Shown piece after piece: positions 44,139 to 54,413 of a DNA stretch of 64,000 nucleotides. Under the pieces are notes generated by a model. That model did not search any database. It worked only from the letters and a program-made list of their open reading frames with translations, and was not told where the DNA came from. Numbering within the stretch: the first letter of the stretch is position 1; each line of letters begins with the position of its first letter. A program made the position numbers and the translations under genes. The DNA is from Chitinophaga sancti (GTDB taxonomy: Bacteria; Bacteroidota; Bacteroidia; Chitinophagales; Chitinophagaceae), in the NCBI RefSeq assembly GCF_034087045.1, contig NZ_CP139247.1, forward strand, positions 6,102,001 through 6,166,000, given 5' to 3'.

Positions 44139-44628
44139 ATCCTTGATTTTTTATGAGTTCTTTTAGTTTATTTTTTGCTCTGTTTAACTTTACCCTGGCG
44201 TTTACTTCACTGATACCTAGCTGGAGGCTTATTTCCTTGTGGGTGTAGTTTTCAAGATGATAAAAGATTAAGGCCTTTTCTATCTTTTCCAATTGCTGTA
44301 CCGCTTTGTAGAAGTGAGATAGCTTTAGTTCCTGGGAGATCGCTTCGTTTTCTTCAATTGGGAGGTTGTCCGGGATTGAAGAGGTGGTGAGCGGTTTTCT
44401 CTTTTCTTTTTTAAAGAAGGTGATGGCGGTGTTTACGGCGACACGGTACATCCAGGTGGAAAATTTGCTTTGGTGGGAAAAGGAGGAGTAGCTTTTCCAA
44501 AGTTGGTAAATGATTTCCTGAAAGAGGTCCTGCTGGTCTTCAGGAGATTCCATGTACATTTTGGAGATCTTGTGGAGGATGCCTTTGTGGGTATCCAGGA
44601 GGGAGAGGAAGTCATTTTCGGTGGGCAA
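44128..44628 (-). CDS. ECF-type RNA polymerase sigma factor
   Basis: 166 residues. Region 2 (QDLFQEIIYQLWKSYSSF and FSTWMYRVAVNTAI) and region 4 (EKALIFYHLENYTHKEISLQLG, then NARVKLNRAKNKL) are clear. It should direct RNA polymerase to a small regulon. The next gene overlaps and probably encodes its membrane regulator. The targets are unknown; there is no adjacent FecR/TonB receptor. Confidence 0.9.
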   Translation of the reverse strand: MPTENDFLSLLDTHKGILHKISKMYMESPEDQQDLFQEIIYQLWKSYSSFSHQSKFSTWMYRVAVNTAITFFKKEKRKPLTTSSIPDNLPIEENEAISQELKLSHFYKAVQQLEKIEKALIFYHLENYTHKEISLQLGISEVNARVKLNRAKNKLKELIKNQGYEF

Positions 44629-44704
44629 AGTTTGGTTTTTAGGTGATTGTTTTTTTTAGTTAGTGTGGGGGGAAGGGGGAATGTTACAGGCGGGAGGGGA
44701 TTTT

Positions 44705-45169
44705 TTAGTAGTCCTCCAAAATCCGCCAATCATATGCAAGAAATATTTTCTTTTTAAGAATGCCATTCTCCTTTAAAGTGGAGTTAAATTCTTGCAACTG
44801 AAAAGTATTATCAAATATTAGATTCTCAATTTGTTCATAATTATTATTGTAATTGAAGATTTCCGCGCCACTAAAAATTTCATGCTTATAAATTTTTAAT
44901 AGTATAGTAAATTCAGTTAGACACTGAATAATATTAAAATCAGGGTTCTCTGGAAAAATTGCCCGGTGGTGCTTTTTAATTAATTCTATGTTTCCTTCCT
45001 TATAGAAGACCTGATCGAACTTACCGTTTAAGTAACGTTCTCCCACTTCCGTTAAAATTTCAGGATCAAAATAAAATCTATAATATACTTTTCGGGAAGA
45101 AATTGACTCTTTCGTAATCTCCGTTTTTTTGTTCAAAAAACAAAACGTCGTAAAATACTGATAATTCAT
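44705..45169 (-). CDS. Probable immunity protein for the upstream toxin
   Basis: 154 residues, AT-rich, with no signal peptide or membrane segment (MNYQYFTTFCFLNKKTEI). I do not recognise a family. Its ATG directly follows the stop of the 1831-residue toxin-like gene without a spacer. A small, soluble, family-less gene immediately after a large secreted protein with an enzymatic C-terminus is the standard layout of polymorphic toxin-immunity pairs; the assignment rests on this context. Confidence 0.55.
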   Translation of the reverse strand: MNYQYFTTFCFLNKKTEITKESISSRKVYYRFYFDPEILTEVGERYLNGKFDQVFYKEGNIELIKKHHRAIFPENPDFNIIQCLTEFTILLKIYKHEIFSGAEIFNYNNNYEQIENLIFDNTFQLQEFNSTLKENGILKKKIFLAYDWRILEDY

Positions 45170-48100
45170 TTATTTAATTTTTATATAGGGTGATACATCT
45201 AACCTTCCATCAATTTGAATTATTGATACGTGTACGTTAACTATCAATTTCTTAAGTTCATCCTGCCCATACTTTATTTTAAATCTATCCTGAAATTGAG
45301 CAGAAAAGGACCTTGCAGTTTTTTCTGAGGTATTCCGCAATAGGCTACCAGAAATGCGTCCACTATTTCCTAATTCCTCAACCAAATCGGGGTTAATTAA
45401 ATTTGCTCTGTATCTATCGCAAATGGCATCATATTCTGCCTTTCCAACTTTTATTGCAACATCTATGTCTTTTGCTTTTTTCATCATTAATACACTCCCC
45501 TGCAAATAAACATCCTCTGCCGGAAGTCCCCACTCTTTCGCTAGTTCCTTTAATAAATCACCAAATTCCTCCATATCCTTTTTACTATGAAACAAATCAG
45601 GATACCCTTTCATTTTAATTTGGTTCCATACCATCATTTGTTCAATAAGCTCATCTGCTGTATACCTTTTATCCATTCTACAACCATTATAAATAATATC
45701 CGCTATCTCCTCGTCATTAAGTCCTATTCTTACCCCTCTTTTTACCATTGCTTCGACATCTTTCATCGGGATATTAAATTCATGGTCTTTGATGAACGAA
45801 CCAGCTATTCTTTTCTTTATTATTGAAATAATATTCTTTACCAACACCTCCAAATCCACATCCTTACCTAGTAATAATACCAAATTCCCCGGAGTTCCTT
45901 CTTTCCCTATTCTCACCGGTTGCGATGCTCTACCATCTGGAAACAACCTTCTAAATCCCTCCTCAGCTTCAATCACTCCATTATCATAAATTTTAACCCA
46001 ACCATCATTCACGATGATTGACATATCGAAAACAGTACAAAATTTTTGCGCTGTATTTAATTCACTGCTCGAAAGTATCACGATCTCCTTATCAGAAGAA
46101 ATAACCATTTCATCCAAATACTTTATTAATGAATTATTATTTAAAGTGATTTTTACACCATTATTAATTATACTATAAGAATTACCTTCACTTTTTACCA
46201 CTATATAGATTTTATCATCATTCAGATTTCCCAAATACGCTTCTAACTTCTTCTCCTGCTCTTCTGCCACAATAACTGCCAGCTTCTCAATCTCCCCCGC
46301 ATCCCCCACATACCTCCCCGCCATCATCTCCGCCGGAACATTCACCCTCGCATTCCGTATCGCCTTCACACTCCCTACCGTCAAACTCCCCACCATATAA
46401 ACCATCGCCAAATAATTCGTATACTTCACCAATTCCGGATGATCCTGATTCATCTCCGGAGCAACATTCGCATAAGTAACAAAACTCGTCAGACTCACAT
46501 TCAACATCTCCACCCCCGTCTTCACCACCCCCGCCTCCATCAACCCCTCCATCCCAATTGCACACAACCCCGTATTCAATACCAAAGCCCCAAATGTTTC
46601 CGCCGCTGCCTTTGTATCCTGCTTAAATAACCCATATACCGAAATCGCCGGTAATATATACGGCACCCCCTGCTCCAACGTTGTACCAAATGCACTGACA
46701 TCCCGTTTTGGAATTACTATCAGGTAATCCAATGGATTAAACTTCCCTGTAAATGGATTCCCTTCTGCATAATCCGAAAATAAAGCCCCCGCATCCAATC
46801 CCGATAATATGACTTTCAAATACGCCCCCACCCCTTCCCTGGTTTCCAAACTAATCTTTTGCTCTCTATCCTTGAAATCTTCCTGATTACTGGCAGTAAG
46901 GTAGCCATTGTCAAATACCAACCACCTTTTTTCAGTGGCTAATCCCTGTATCAATCCCATATCATTACCAGGCTTCTCTTCATTTAACCAGGCGACTGTT
47001 ATCGCATTGCATAGCTGCGTAAAATTGCCTTTGGAGAAATAGAGATAATCATAAGTATCTGATAAAAGCGTATACAATACATGCTCCTGCTCTAATCGTT
47101 TTATCACCTCATGTAACGCTGCCGTACCACCACAGTTCCTTATTATCTCAAGCATGATATTCTGACCACCGAAGCCGCCACTGCTTACCGACCAACGCTG
47201 TCCGTAATCATCTTTCAGTAACTTAGTGATTAGACATGCCCGAACTTCGGGTGTAAGATCTGCAAATTGCGCACGGGTTAAGTAAGACGTCTTAGTACCC
47301 ACAATTACAAAATGGGCGTTAATGAACTTCACTATATCACTCCCATTCGTAAATTCACACCGCTTCAATAATTGAATACTACTGTCCAGCTCCTTCAATT
47401 GCTGATGCATCTGCTTCAGTTGCTCAAATGAGAGCACATCGGGAGATTCTTTCCAATCTATATAATAGAGTTCAGGATTGTCATAATAGCAATTAAATAA
47501 TTCATCATTTGTTGCCAGTACATCCTCCGGAAGAGAGATGATCGTTTTACAGATTGCAGCTATTTCTGCCTGTACTTCAGGTTCATCTGAACCAATTACC
47601 TGCAGCATCAGGCGGTTGTACTGCTGTGTATATTTATTATCCTGGCACAAACAACCATCGTTAGCATAAAGAACGTTGTTAACCTTTACAGCACAGGTGT
47701 AAATCTCTTTGCCAGCCTCGATCATGTTCACATTGTCACCCACCTGTTTAGAACGGCTATAGATATAAGCCGATGTATCGTACTTATCATAACTATACCC
47801 CTTAAACCTCCCCGTGCTGACAAAATAGATTGCGTTGTATTCCTTTCCCCCATATTCAAAACTATTGAGTGAACCAGCCATCGCTGGACTACTTTTACTG
47901 AAGTCCTGATAAAAAACAGAAAGTGGCACTGCGCCAGCAGGTAACTGCACGACAGTACTATCCGGCGCATAATAGACCGAAGATGTACAGCCAGCCCGGG
48001 CTTCTTTTTGTAAGCATTTGTATAAGGAAAGCCCTTTTGTTAGTTCACTACCGGCATCCTCTTCAAAGATGCCCCATACACTGCCCGGGTCATGCACAAT

Positions 48101-50665
48101 GTCCCATTGGAATTTATATAATGCCAGCCCCGTACCTGATGTCATCACATTATTGGATGGACTGACAGCATGCTCTAATGTATAATCTCCATGCCCTATT
48201 TCATGGGCCACTGTGCGGGCTATTTCGGCGTCGGTGCCATTCTTTATGAATACAAAACTGAACTGACTCTGGCGGGGCATTTTTCCAAGCAGACCAGCAT
48301 CTTCGCGCGCGGCTTCATTGACCATGAATAAGTACACCGCATCATCAGATATCCTGTGAGATTGGGTATATGCCTTTTTCATAGCCTTTTCTTCGCCCGT
48401 GAAACTATTGCTGAGCAGTGCACTTTTGCTATCCTGCAATACACCATCTTTGTTCAGGTCCCACGCCATGTTATCTTTAAAACTGTTGTCTGTTTCAAGC
48501 GTGTACGATATCCCTATATTTCCATAGACTGTTGCAAGGGTTTGAGAAATGGCCTTTTCGGGGATGATAACGTGTTCCCCGATGGGGATTAAAACCACCC
48601 TTTTTTGTAGGGAAGGATAGCTGGCTATTAGTAACTTCCCAATACTGGTGCCATCGGGACGGATAGCAAATAATTCCTGTGCATCTCCTGCAGGTCCACC
48701 AGTGATTGTGACCTTGCACGTGCCGTCTGTACACGTAGACGGGTAGATAATTCCTTTTCTGGTTATGAATACAATCGACGCGGTATCTGGGCGATTAGCA
48801 ATGATTGTTTCCTGCGCACCAGGTATGATGGCTTTGGCACTGACATGGTATTGCCCATTTGCTAATGATTCATAGCTGGATGGATAATCCGCGTGAAAGG
48901 CATCGAAAGCGTATTTGTTATCTTTGCCCGCAGCGAATTCAATCCTGCCGGTACTGAGCTGGAGGTTATCAAGATTGGCCGCTAAGGCGTTATCCCGCTT
49001 GCCCACATAGTTGACCGCACCCTGCTGGGTGATCTGGTAAATATTTCCATTCGCATCTTCGATTAGCAAAGGAAGAGCTGTATAGTGAATGGTTTGAGTG
49101 GTGCCATCTTCACTATCGGTGAAGGTGATTGTGTGGGAAGTGGTATCTAATACGATGGCTTCTTTGGTAAAAAGGTGTAAGCGGGTGTTGATATCGGCGA
49201 CCAGGTCACCTGTTTTTACTTTGCCCATATCATCACCACCATGCTGCGCATCCACAGCTGCTTTGATAAATTGATCGATCCCTTTGGTAACGGCATGCAT
49301 TTCTCCACTGATAGCTACAAAATCAGTATTGACAACTACATCGTTTAAATAGACTTCCAGGCCAAAGCCCAAACCAGGGGTAATGATACGCCCATTAGTC
49401 AATGAGGTCAGGATGACTTCGTAATGGCCAATGCGAATGATATTACCTACCATAAGGGTAGCTTGCACCTGTTTATTGGTTGGCAGGGACAATAAACCGG
49501 CGTCTCCGCAGGCGATATGCTGTAATGCGGCTGTTTTGAGTGTTAAGAGGTCACTGAAGCTGCTATAGACACCAGATAGTTTCCATTGAAGATGAGCTTC
49601 ATATTCCCTCTCCGGCTCAAGACTATTGATGAGAACAGTACTATCAGCCGTAAATTCTACTGTTTGCCAATCGTAGGTGATGTTATCTTTTGCGACTGCC
49701 CTGTATTGGAGCCGGTACGCATCTACTGCATTGAGTGGCCAATGGTAGCGGAGCTGCCGTTCACCCTGAACAGTGCCATATAAAACCGGCTTTTCAAAAT
49801 GTTCGAATGGATTGGTACCAAGATAGGTGAATGTACAACTTTGGCTATATCCCTGGTTGCTATACAGGTCTTTCCCATCTTTGTCTATTGCCTGCACGAT
49901 CCACACATATTGCATGCTGTCAATCAGTGCGGGTTCTGAAGGGCCATACAGAATTGTCGTATTGTCCGTCGTAATGGTGTAAAGCGGCCGGGTACTGCGA
50001 ATGATATAATCCGGGATACTGCCTGCAGGTTTTATTTCATAAAGAGAGAAAATATAGGCCGTATTTGCCTGGCTGGTATTTCGGATTGACCAGTTGAATG
50101 TAAGAAATTGAGGATCCCGTCTTTCTACACGGCTACCACAAATGGGCAGATTCAATATTGGCGGGTCGCTCTTTTGTAAGAAAAATACACTGGCAATCGC
50201 ATTACTTATTTGTATGCCAGGACGATGGGAGTCATACGCCTGAAAGGTAAGGCGGTAAGAACCTTCTGGCAATGACCGCGTACGTTCATATTCTTCACGG
50301 CTGTAGCCCCCACTGAAGAGAATATTGTCCGCTAAAAAATAATCTGCCAGCGCAGCACCGCTGATAATAATGGGAACACCGGCATTTATAGTGATGGATG
50401 ATGGATGAAAAGAAGGTGAAGAACGCATGATCACTGTACCATTCCGCTCTACCGTCATTTGCAGACTGATTTCATAACCCGGTTGGGTGAGATCCCGTTG
50501 TAAAAGTATAACCCGCAATTTTTCGCTTCCTCCGGAATAATAATCCGGAAGAAATAAACTGTAGGGAGGTATAATTTGTGTACTTGCAGTAACAGGGTAG
50601 TCCTGCGCCTGCAAGGTGCATGTATAGGAAAACAATAAGATGATTAAATACTGTAGGCTTTTCAT
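45170..50665 (-). CDS. Large T9SS-associated polymorphic-toxin-like protein with nucleotidyltransferase C-terminus
   Basis: 1831 residues with a signal peptide (TLQAQ, about 20). The N-terminal about 400 residues (ITINAGVPIIISG, LNLPICGSRVERRDPQ, then Fn3-like domains) resemble the large TANFOR-type surface proteins of Bacteroidota. A zinc-metallopeptidase-like HEIGHGDYTLEH lies near residue 820. A hydrophobic stretch follows at about 1345-1470. The C-terminal about 180 residues contain a nucleotidyltransferase-like LQGSVLMMKKAKDIDVAIKV (GS to DxD), near residue 1720. I read it as a delivered toxin that may modify RNA, nucleotides or protein. DNA composition becomes markedly AT-rich below about 46260, suggesting a swapped C-terminal cassette. 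Confidence 0.65.
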   Translation of the reverse strand: MKSLQYLIILLFSYTCTLQAQDYPVTASTQIIPPYSLFLPDYYSGGSEKLRVILLQRDLTQPGYEISLQMTVERNGTVIMRSSPSFHPSSITINAGVPIIISGAALADYFLADNILFSGGYSREEYERTRSLPEGSYRLTFQAYDSHRPGIQISNAIASVFFLQKSDPPILNLPICGSRVERRDPQFLTFNWSIRNTSQANTAYIFSLYEIKPAGSIPDYIIRSTRPLYTITTDNTTILYGPSEPALIDSMQYVWIVQAIDKDGKDLYSNQGYSQSCTFTYLGTNPFEHFEKPVLYGTVQGERQLRYHWPLNAVDAYRLQYRAVAKDNITYDWQTVEFTADSTVLINSLEPEREYEAHLQWKLSGVYSSFSDLLTLKTAALQHIACGDAGLLSLPTNKQVQATLMVGNIIRIGHYEVILTSLTNGRIITPGLGFGLEVYLNDVVVNTDFVAISGEMHAVTKGIDQFIKAAVDAQHGGDDMGKVKTGDLVADINTRLHLFTKEAIVLDTTSHTITFTDSEDGTTQTIHYTALPLLIEDANGNIYQITQQGAVNYVGKRDNALAANLDNLQLSTGRIEFAAGKDNKYAFDAFHADYPSSYESLANGQYHVSAKAIIPGAQETIIANRPDTASIVFITRKGIIYPSTCTDGTCKVTITGGPAGDAQELFAIRPDGTSIGKLLIASYPSLQKRVVLIPIGEHVIIPEKAISQTLATVYGNIGISYTLETDNSFKDNMAWDLNKDGVLQDSKSALLSNSFTGEEKAMKKAYTQSHRISDDAVYLFMVNEAAREDAGLLGKMPRQSQFSFVFIKNGTDAEIARTVAHEIGHGDYTLEHAVSPSNNVMTSGTGLALYKFQWDIVHDPGSVWGIFEEDAGSELTKGLSLYKCLQKEARAGCTSSVYYAPDSTVVQLPAGAVPLSVFYQDFSKSSPAMAGSLNSFEYGGKEYNAIYFVSTGRFKGYSYDKYDTSAYIYSRSKQVGDNVNMIEAGKEIYTCAVKVNNVLYANDGCLCQDNKYTQQYNRLMLQVIGSDEPEVQAEIAAICKTIISLPEDVLATNDELFNCYYDNPELYYIDWKESPDVLSFEQLKQMHQQLKELDSSIQLLKRCEFTNGSDIVKFINAHFVIVGTKTSYLTRAQFADLTPEVRACLITKLLKDDYGQRWSVSSGGFGGQNIMLEIIRNCGGTAALHEVIKRLEQEHVLYTLLSDTYDYLYFSKGNFTQLCNAITVAWLNEEKPGNDMGLIQGLATEKRWLVFDNGYLTASNQEDFKDREQKISLETREGVGAYLKVILSGLDAGALFSDYAEGNPFTGKFNPLDYLIVIPKRDVSAFGTTLEQGVPYILPAISVYGLFKQDTKAAAETFGALVLNTGLCAIGMEGLMEAGVVKTGVEMLNVSLTSFVTYANVAPEMNQDHPELVKYTNYLAMVYMVGSLTVGSVKAIRNARVNVPAEMMAGRYVGDAGEIEKLAVIVAEEQEKKLEAYLGNLNDDKIYIVVKSEGNSYSIINNGVKITLNNNSLIKYLDEMVISSDKEIVILSSSELNTAQKFCTVFDMSIIVNDGWVKIYDNGVIEAEEGFRRLFPDGRASQPVRIGKEGTPGNLVLLLGKDVDLEVLVKNIISIIKKRIAGSFIKDHEFNIPMKDVEAMVKRGVRIGLNDEEIADIIYNGCRMDKRYTADELIEQMMVWNQIKMKGYPDLFHSKKDMEEFGDLLKELAKEWGLPAEDVYLQGSVLMMKKAKDIDVAIKVGKAEYDAICDRYRANLINPDLVEELGNSGRISGSLLRNTSEKTARSFSAQFQDRFKIKYGQDELKKLIVNVHVSIIQIDGRLDVSPYIKIK

Positions 50666-50689
50666 CTGCTGGTATTTTGGGGAGATGGT

Positions 50690-50707
50690 GGCCGGCAGTT
50701 ACCGGCC
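50690..50707. repeat. Short GC-rich hairpin between the adhesin and toxin genes
   Basis: GGCCGG (50690-50695) pairs with CCGGCC (50702-50707) over CAGTTA. It has no T-run, so it may stabilise or process the bicistronic transcript rather than terminate it. Confidence 0.45.
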
Positions 50708-50726
50708 GTTGTTCCAAATTCCCTTA

Positions 50727-53700
50727 CTAGAATTGGCTGATTATGAATGGCACATCTTTGCTGTCATTTTCGGTTAGCACCCTTAGCAGGTACATACCGG
50801 CAAGAACATTTTTCAGGTCAAAGTTGTCCTCTATGATAAGTACAGGTGAATATTGTTTCCTGTCTATTAACCGGCCATTCAGGTCGTAGACGGTGATGGT
50901 GGCTGATTGCTTTCTATTTAAAAGCACTTTAAATTTAAAGTAGCCGTTATTGGGATTGGGAGAAATGATGACTGTATCTATTATGCTGGATGGTAGTTGA
51001 TATACTGGAATGGCCAGCGGATCGAACGGCAGGATGTTGACCTCTTTTTGTAAGGTGTAAGTACAACTACCGAAGGTGGCATACATTTTTATCCAGTAGT
51101 CTCCCTGGTGGTTAAATCGGATCAATGGTGCGTCAAAGGGATCATTGCCCAGCCATTCTGCTGCCGGGGAGAATTCCCAGTTGACAGCGTCAGGGGCAGG
51201 AAGACAGATTTCCCGGACGGCAAGCGTATCTGATACATTATCCTGGGAGACGACGAGAAAATTGACCGTTGGCTGTGTGTTCTTCTTAGACAATGTTATT
51301 TTTTCTTCCACCAGGCAGTCATTGGCATCTTTTACTACAACCGTATAATCTCCAGGTCCGAGTTGTGTGAATACTGAATCGTCTGTCCAGTTCGCATCTC
51401 CAGGGGAATAGGCATAGTTGCGAACACCGCCATCAGCAAAAATGTTTATTATGCCATCCCGGAGGCCGTCACAAACGGGTACAGCGCTTACCTGCATTGT
51501 TAACGGAAAAGGCTGTGGCACTATATACGATCCTGATTGATGACAACCTCTCCCATCCAATACAGACAAGTGATACTCCCCTGCTCTTAAATGGGTCAGG
51601 TTATTAGTAGATAAAGAAGACTCTAACCACGCATATTGATAAACGCCATCACCTCCTGTGACTGCTATATTCAATTCACCTGTTGGTAAACCATAACACT
51701 GAACGGGTTTAATGACCGCTGCTATTTGTATTGCAGGATCTTCGGCTGTTATTACAGCAGGATATTTTGCCGGACAGCCATACTTATCCTTTGCATAAAT
51801 TGTGTACGTACCAGCTGATAATCCGGAGAAATAAGGGGCAGTCTCCCAGTGGCTATCATCCAAAGAATATTGATAAGGCGCCTCGCCGCCGGAAGTGATA
51901 AAACGGATGCTGCCAGTTGTATCTGCTCCGCAATAAACATTTTGGATACCTGTTATTGTAATATCAAGCGGCGGGCGAAGGTTGTCTTCCAGCAATTCGA
52001 CTGGTAAGGATTTGTTACACCCCCGATCGTCCATTACATACACGGTGTATTCACCTGCTAACAACCTATCAAAGACGGGTGATTCCTGCCAATCAATACT
52101 ATCAAGGCTATAGGAAAGCGAATACGCATTGCCGGAAGCTGTAATATCGATTCGCCCTTCATCATTCCCCCTACAGGTAATATTTGTTAATACGGCCATT
52201 AAATACAGGCTATCAGGTAAACTGATCGTATAGGTATCCGTTGCCCAGGCCATACATCCATTTCCATCACTTACTCTTATATCATATTCTCCCGGGGTAT
52301 GGATTTGTTCCAACGGGGAATAAATTTCCCCATGATCCCAGGAGTATTCATAAGTATATTGGCCATCTCCGCCGGAAGCCGTGATTTCAAATGCGGCCCC
52401 ATCTTCAAGACATATTGCTTCCCGGATATGTACTTCAGATATAGCGAGTGGCAAAGGATTCGTCAATACGACTGTATCCGAAGTCATGCTACATCCATTA
52501 TCTGTAATCGTTACATTGTAAGCACCGGGTGTGACCTCTTCTACCAACGACCCGATGGCAAACCAGTTCGGTTGCCCTAACTTTTCCCACGTGTAATAAT
52601 AAGCCCCTGTTCCACCTGTTACGTGGGCTTCCATGTACCCATTGGCAGCATTGTAGCAGGTAATAGGTGTCGTTTGTATGCTGACCTGTAATGGCGGACG
52701 CTCATCAATTGTATATTGACGGGACAGGACATCATTGCAGGAGGTATTATTTCTCCTTACCTGCACAGTGTATTCTCCCGCAGGCAGGTGATCAAAGTCT
52801 CCTGTTGTATTCGTCATTTGTACCGGGCCTGTAAGTTGGAAAAGATGCCCATTGCCTGTTACCTGTAAATGGCCGTCATTGGCCCCATGGCAACTGACAG
52901 CGTCATTTTTTGTTAATTGTAATGAAAGCGGTGGAGGAGCTGTCAATGTTATGCTGGTATCCCACGAAGGACAGGAAGACTGGCTACTATCAGATATCCT
53001 GATTGTATAGTTTCCTGCCGCCAATCCGGAAAAGGAAGGTTGTATTACGCCTGCTTCATTGTACAGACCAATGATCCCCCCGGGTGCAGTGATGTCAACC
53101 CTGCCATCAGGAGGAAGATTACAGGTAGCGCCAGACAAATTGATGGTACTAACAATAGCAGGTGGCTCCATGAGCGTAATACTCACAACCTTTACATCAT
53201 TACAAAATGTATCACTGACCATTGCCTGATAGGTACCAGCGGACAAATCTGCCCAGTAACCCGTTGTATTATTGATCACTTCTCCTGCAGGCGTTTTTAA
53301 GGAATAAATATAACCTCCGCCCCTTGTGGCCTGTACACTGATGATACCATCTTTTGCACCATGGCAGGCAATATGCGTTACTGATCTAACGGCTAATGAA
53401 AGTGCCGGCATTTCAGGAACTGCTATATTGATCGGGGTTAAACAATTACCTGAATTTCCCCCGGAATTAATTAACCATAATGTATATGTACCAGCCGGTA
53501 TACCTTTTATAAATACGCCTTTTGCTAAACTGTCTGCGCCATTACTCCAGTCTACCAGATCACCACAATTTGTAGTACAGGGAGTGGTGACATTGCCAGG
53601 GCGCAATAACCAATACATGAAAGGATCTGTACTGGTAAGCGCACTTCCGGGAAGGTAAATCTTACCATTTGCCATACCTGCACATGCAGGCGAAATCACT

Positions 53701-54413
53701 ATTGCACTCGCCTTATTTAATACAGGAGGAGCCGGTATGATCGTATAAAAATCTGAAGGTGTACTATAAGGGGAATAATATACCTTATCCGTGTATTCTG
53801 CCCTGATGCGACAACGAAAACGTGCATTTATAATCCCTGTAACCGGCATATGCATCGACGGTATAAAAGAAAAACTAAACCCTGCTGATGCTGAATCCAA
53901 TCCCACCCACGCAGACGAGCCATTCAGATTATATTCCCATATCACGCTTGTACTCAGAATATTATCACTAAATAAAGGCCAGTTATCAATTGAACGCAGT
54001 GTGATGGCAGTATTAGCACAAGTTTGTGTAGTGGACGATACACTTGCGCTTACCTGCTGTGGCGCTGCCATCTCATATACATATCTTACGGAGAAATACC
54101 CCGTACTACTTACATCTCCATAGAATTGTAATTCCCCTCTGACAGGACTTATGGGATATATACTACTGCTGCTTATATTTCCTATTCTTACATCATCCCG
54201 ATATAGCGAAAATGGTGGTATATGATTGACTGTTGCCTTGTATACAACGCCTCCTGTTACAGAAAATAAGGATGAACCCAATGACATGGTTTTGTCGAGT
54301 GACAATGTGCCAATTGAGCTAAATTGCGTCAGGTGAGCATAAACATTTACATTTATTTGTGCTAAGCCCGACAGATGTAATAATAATATTATTACCGTGG
54401 TAACAAACTTCAT
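50727..54413 (-). CDS. SprB-repeat adhesin with type IX secretion sorting domain
   Basis: 1228 residues with a signal peptide (LSGLAQ). After about 230 residues of Ig/Fn-like sequence there are around ten SprB-type repeats, each with a VTGGxGxYxYxW-like core and AGxYxVxVxDxxGC ending (for example HVTGGTGAYYYTWEK and LSAGTYTIYAKDKYGC). The last about 80 residues (SPNPNNGYFKFKV, YDLNGRLI, LAGMYLLRV) are a T9SS type A sorting domain. It should be exported by the type IX system and displayed at the surface, as gliding adhesins are. Sixty-one bases separate it from the toxin-like gene, which suggests one operon. Confidence 0.88.
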   Translation of the reverse strand: MKFVTTVIILLLHLSGLAQINVNVYAHLTQFSSIGTLSLDKTMSLGSSLFSVTGGVVYKATVNHIPPFSLYRDDVRIGNISSSSIYPISPVRGELQFYGDVSSTGYFSVRYVYEMAAPQQVSASVSSTTQTCANTAITLRSIDNWPLFSDNILSTSVIWEYNLNGSSAWVGLDSASAGFSFSFIPSMHMPVTGIINARFRCRIRAEYTDKVYYSPYSTPSDFYTIIPAPPVLNKASAIVISPACAGMANGKIYLPGSALTSTDPFMYWLLRPGNVTTPCTTNCGDLVDWSNGADSLAKGVFIKGIPAGTYTLWLINSGGNSGNCLTPINIAVPEMPALSLAVRSVTHIACHGAKDGIISVQATRGGGYIYSLKTPAGEVINNTTGYWADLSAGTYQAMVSDTFCNDVKVVSITLMEPPAIVSTINLSGATCNLPPDGRVDITAPGGIIGLYNEAGVIQPSFSGLAAGNYTIRISDSSQSSCPSWDTSITLTAPPPLSLQLTKNDAVSCHGANDGHLQVTGNGHLFQLTGPVQMTNTTGDFDHLPAGEYTVQVRRNNTSCNDVLSRQYTIDERPPLQVSIQTTPITCYNAANGYMEAHVTGGTGAYYYTWEKLGQPNWFAIGSLVEEVTPGAYNVTITDNGCSMTSDTVVLTNPLPLAISEVHIREAICLEDGAAFEITASGGDGQYTYEYSWDHGEIYSPLEQIHTPGEYDIRVSDGNGCMAWATDTYTISLPDSLYLMAVLTNITCRGNDEGRIDITASGNAYSLSYSLDSIDWQESPVFDRLLAGEYTVYVMDDRGCNKSLPVELLEDNLRPPLDITITGIQNVYCGADTTGSIRFITSGGEAPYQYSLDDSHWETAPYFSGLSAGTYTIYAKDKYGCPAKYPAVITAEDPAIQIAAVIKPVQCYGLPTGELNIAVTGGDGVYQYAWLESSLSTNNLTHLRAGEYHLSVLDGRGCHQSGSYIVPQPFPLTMQVSAVPVCDGLRDGIINIFADGGVRNYAYSPGDANWTDDSVFTQLGPGDYTVVVKDANDCLVEEKITLSKKNTQPTVNFLVVSQDNVSDTLAVREICLPAPDAVNWEFSPAAEWLGNDPFDAPLIRFNHQGDYWIKMYATFGSCTYTLQKEVNILPFDPLAIPVYQLPSSIIDTVIISPNPNNGYFKFKVLLNRKQSATITVYDLNGRLIDRKQYSPVLIIEDNFDLKNVLAGMYLLRVLTENDSKDVPFIISQF

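Noticed and set aside
46287..46565. Gly/Asp/Glu-rich 92-codon frame on the minus strand in another phase
   Set aside because: It lies inside the toxin gene and its odd composition only reflects codon bias of the real frame.
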